Shown here: piece by piece, positions 5,697 through 6,620 of the stretch | Numbering within the stretch: the first letter of the stretch is position 1 | How the letters are laid out: every line of letters starts with the position of its first letter | Origin: an uncultured Sphingomonadaceae bacterium | GTDB lineage: Bacteria; Pseudomonadota; Alphaproteobacteria; Sphingomonadales; Sphingomonadaceae | Assembly (NCBI GenBank): GCA_938003725.1 | Contig: CALKXX010000151.1 | Span: 1-6,620, forward strand | Length of the DNA stretch: 6,620 nucleotides | Direction of reading: 5' to 3' | Made by a program: the position numbers and the translations under genes | Notes under the pieces: generated by a model | The model's input: the letters and a program-made list of their open reading frames with translations, nothing else | The model's database searches: none | What the model was told of the DNA's origin: nothing

Positions 5697-6068
5697 TTAA
5701 ACATGTTGATCGATCAGGACAGGATTTCCATCGGGATCAAGCATTGCAATTGATGCAGGGCCGCTGGAATCTTCAGCAACTTCGGCGGTCAATTCCACGC
5801 CCGATGCCTTGAGCGCCTGTTGGATACTCCGCACATCCTCGAATTCATCGAGTGGCTGGGCATCCTGATCCCACCCTGGATTGAACGTGAGCGTATTTTG
5901 CGGGAACATCCCTTGGAACAGCCCCAATATGGTATCGCCATTCTTTAGTATCAGCCAATTCTGACTGGCATCGCCGCCAAATTCGGAAAATCCCAATTTG
6001 GTGTAGAAGGCTTTTGAAGCTGCAAGATCTTTAACCGATAGGCTGATCGAAAATGCACCTAGTTTCAT
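5697..6068 (-). CDS. VOC family protein (glyoxalase-like), probably without the classic metal site
   Basis: The 123-residue product begins MKLGAFSISLSVKDLAASKAFYTKLGF, a textbook VOC start, and ends LDPDGNPVLIDQHV. It belongs to a well-conserved small subfamily with the blocks KNGDTILGLFQGMFPQN (42-58) and TFNPGWDQD (61-69). The positions where metal-binding VOC enzymes carry His, Glu and Glu are here Ser (S7/S9), Gln (Q52) and Asp (D120), so canonical glyoxalase I activity is doubtful; binding of a small ligand is an alternative. AAGGAG at 6080-6075 stands 6 bases before the ATG at 6068, which fixes the start. It is not a close copy of the VOC gene on the other strand. A TetR-type gene lies upstream on the same strand, separated by a terminator, so this gene needs its own promoter in 6069-6170. 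Confidence 0.9.
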   Translation of the reverse strand: MKLGAFSISLSVKDLAASKAFYTKLGFSEFGGDASQNWLILKNGDTILGLFQGMFPQNTLTFNPGWDQDAQPLDEFEDVRSIQQALKASGVELTAEVAEDSSGPASIAMLDPDGNPVLIDQHV

Positions 6069-6144
6069 GATTCTCTCCTTTAGTTTTATTGTTCTTTAGC
6101 CACGCGCCGGTAAAAGTTTTGGGTTGCGCAGCAATGCCGCCGAA

Positions 6145-6162
6145 ATTAGTGACACGACTAAT
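6145..6162. promoter_or_regulatory. 18-bp palindrome, candidate operator upstream of the minus-strand VOC gene
   Basis: ATTAGT (6145-6150) and ACTAAT (6157-6162) are perfect inverted half-sites around the 6-base centre GACACG. The size and symmetry suit a dimeric regulator of the TetR type, and part of such a gene lies next to it. The site is 77 bases before the VOC start codon. I could not place clear -35 and -10 boxes around it. The symmetry is certain; the binding role is inferred. Confidence 0.45.
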
Positions 6163-6169
6163 CCAACCG

Positions 6170-6216
6170 GAAAAATTTCGATGGTGCCGGTTAGCTTCAT
6201 TGGGGGTGCACCATCG
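6170..6216 (-). terminator. Rho-independent terminator of the TetR-type gene
   Basis: Read on the minus strand, CGATGGTGC (6216-6208) pairs perfectly with GCACCATCG (6187-6179) over a 20-base loop and is followed by AAATTTTT (6178-6171). The 9-bp GC-rich stem with five T is a good intrinsic terminator shape. It begins 21 bases after the stop of the TetR-type gene and separates it from the VOC gene downstream. The rather large loop is the only weakness. Confidence 0.7.
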
Positions 6217-6237
6217 GTCGTTTCAACTCGCTAAACT

Positions 6238-6620
6238 CTAGCTGGCAAGATGCAGTTCGGGTCGTCCCGATCGCTTCGTGTCATTGGATCGAAGTCCGCG
6301 TAATATTGTATTGACGACGAGCTGCAGGCGCTCTTCGGTCGCCAGATGCGGCATCTGCATCATTATGTTGGGGTTGCAAAATGGTTGAGCCATAACATTT
6401 ACCAGTGACACAACTTGATCGAGCTCTAGACCCTTGAAATATCCAGCATCCATGGCTTCGGCTAGAATCGTGGCCATATAGTGATCGGCGAGATCGACAT
6501 AGCCTTTGATGACTTCAAAATGTTCATCTCCAAGCTCCATATAGGATGCGAACAATTCAGGATCTTCTTCCAACTGGGCACGTTTTATCGCAAGCCGCCT
6601 AGCGAAGAATTCAAATAGTT
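6238..6620 (-). CDS. TetR-family transcriptional regulator, C-terminal part (5' end beyond the window)
   Basis: The minus-strand frame is open from the right edge to a TAG at 6240-6238, giving 126 residues. There is no ATG start with a ribosome site, and the frame continues beyond 6573 as FEFFARRLAIKRAQ, so the true start is outside. The segment is all-helical, with EHFEVIKGYVDLADHYMATILAEAMDAGYFKGLELDQVV resembling the ligand-binding and dimerisation domain of TetR/AcrR regulators, and ends in a helix containing VVNTILRGL and a polar tail. Family proteins are about 200 residues, so roughly 75 N-terminal residues including the helix-turn-helix are missing. The assignment rests on the less conserved C-terminal domain. 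It may bind the palindrome at 6145-6162 or, as is common, control a divergent efflux or enzyme gene to the right. Confidence 0.72.
   Translation of the reverse strand, partial: LFEFFARRLAIKRAQLEEDPELFASYMELGDEHFEVIKGYVDLADHYMATILAEAMDAGYFKGLELDQVVSLVNVMAQPFCNPNIMMQMPHLATEERLQLVVNTILRGLRSNDTKRSGRPELHLAS

Noticed and set aside
6238..6573. The TetR-type frame as a complete 111-residue gene starting at a TTG
   Set aside because: The frame stays open to the window edge and the upstream residues continue a helix, so the gene is simply cut by the window.

Overview
The window most likely comes from an alphaproteobacterium of the order Sphingomonadales. The aconitase closely resembles sphingomonad AcnA as I remember it, and the core genes are GC-rich (roughly 60% in sampled acnA stretches). 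The genus cannot be fixed from the sequence alone.

Layout from left to right. Positions 1-672 (minus strand) hold most of a DUF5131 (phage Gp37/Gp68-type, 'three-Cys-motif') gene. It runs off the left edge and is AT-rich (about 43.5% GC by hand count over 1-660), which suggests accessory or transferred DNA. It is divergent from acnA (891-3569, plus), the housekeeping aconitate hydratase A with all three iron-sulfur cysteines. Behind acnA come an 11-C tract and a 45-bp imperfect palindrome. At 3857-4219 lies a small exported protein whose C-terminal half is a His/Arg/Phe-rich repeat. Its upstream region has a candidate promoter with a perfect inverted repeat in the spacer. The 241 bp after it (4220-4460) contain several hairpins.

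Positions 4461-5696 (plus) look like a two-gene operon: a carboxymuconolactone decarboxylase/AhpD-like protein, then a VOC (glyoxalase/dioxygenase fold) protein with intact metal ligands. A short REP-like hairpin lies between them. A second, unrelated VOC gene (5697-6068, minus) meets the first tail to tail with no base between the stop codons. Upstream of it on the minus strand is the C-terminal part of a TetR-type regulator (6238-6620, cut by the right edge), followed by a good Rho-independent terminator and a perfect 6-6-6 palindrome that could be an operator.

Working together: acnA serves the TCA cycle alone. The CMD-like and VOC proteins may act on a shared small-molecule substrate that the sequence does not reveal. 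The TetR-type regulator may control the minus-strand VOC gene, but it ends in its own terminator and may equally control something beyond the right edge. The least explained items are the His/Arg/Phe repeat protein and the DUF5131 gene, whose usual partner, if present, would lie outside the window. No tRNA, rRNA, CRISPR array, transposase or origin was seen.
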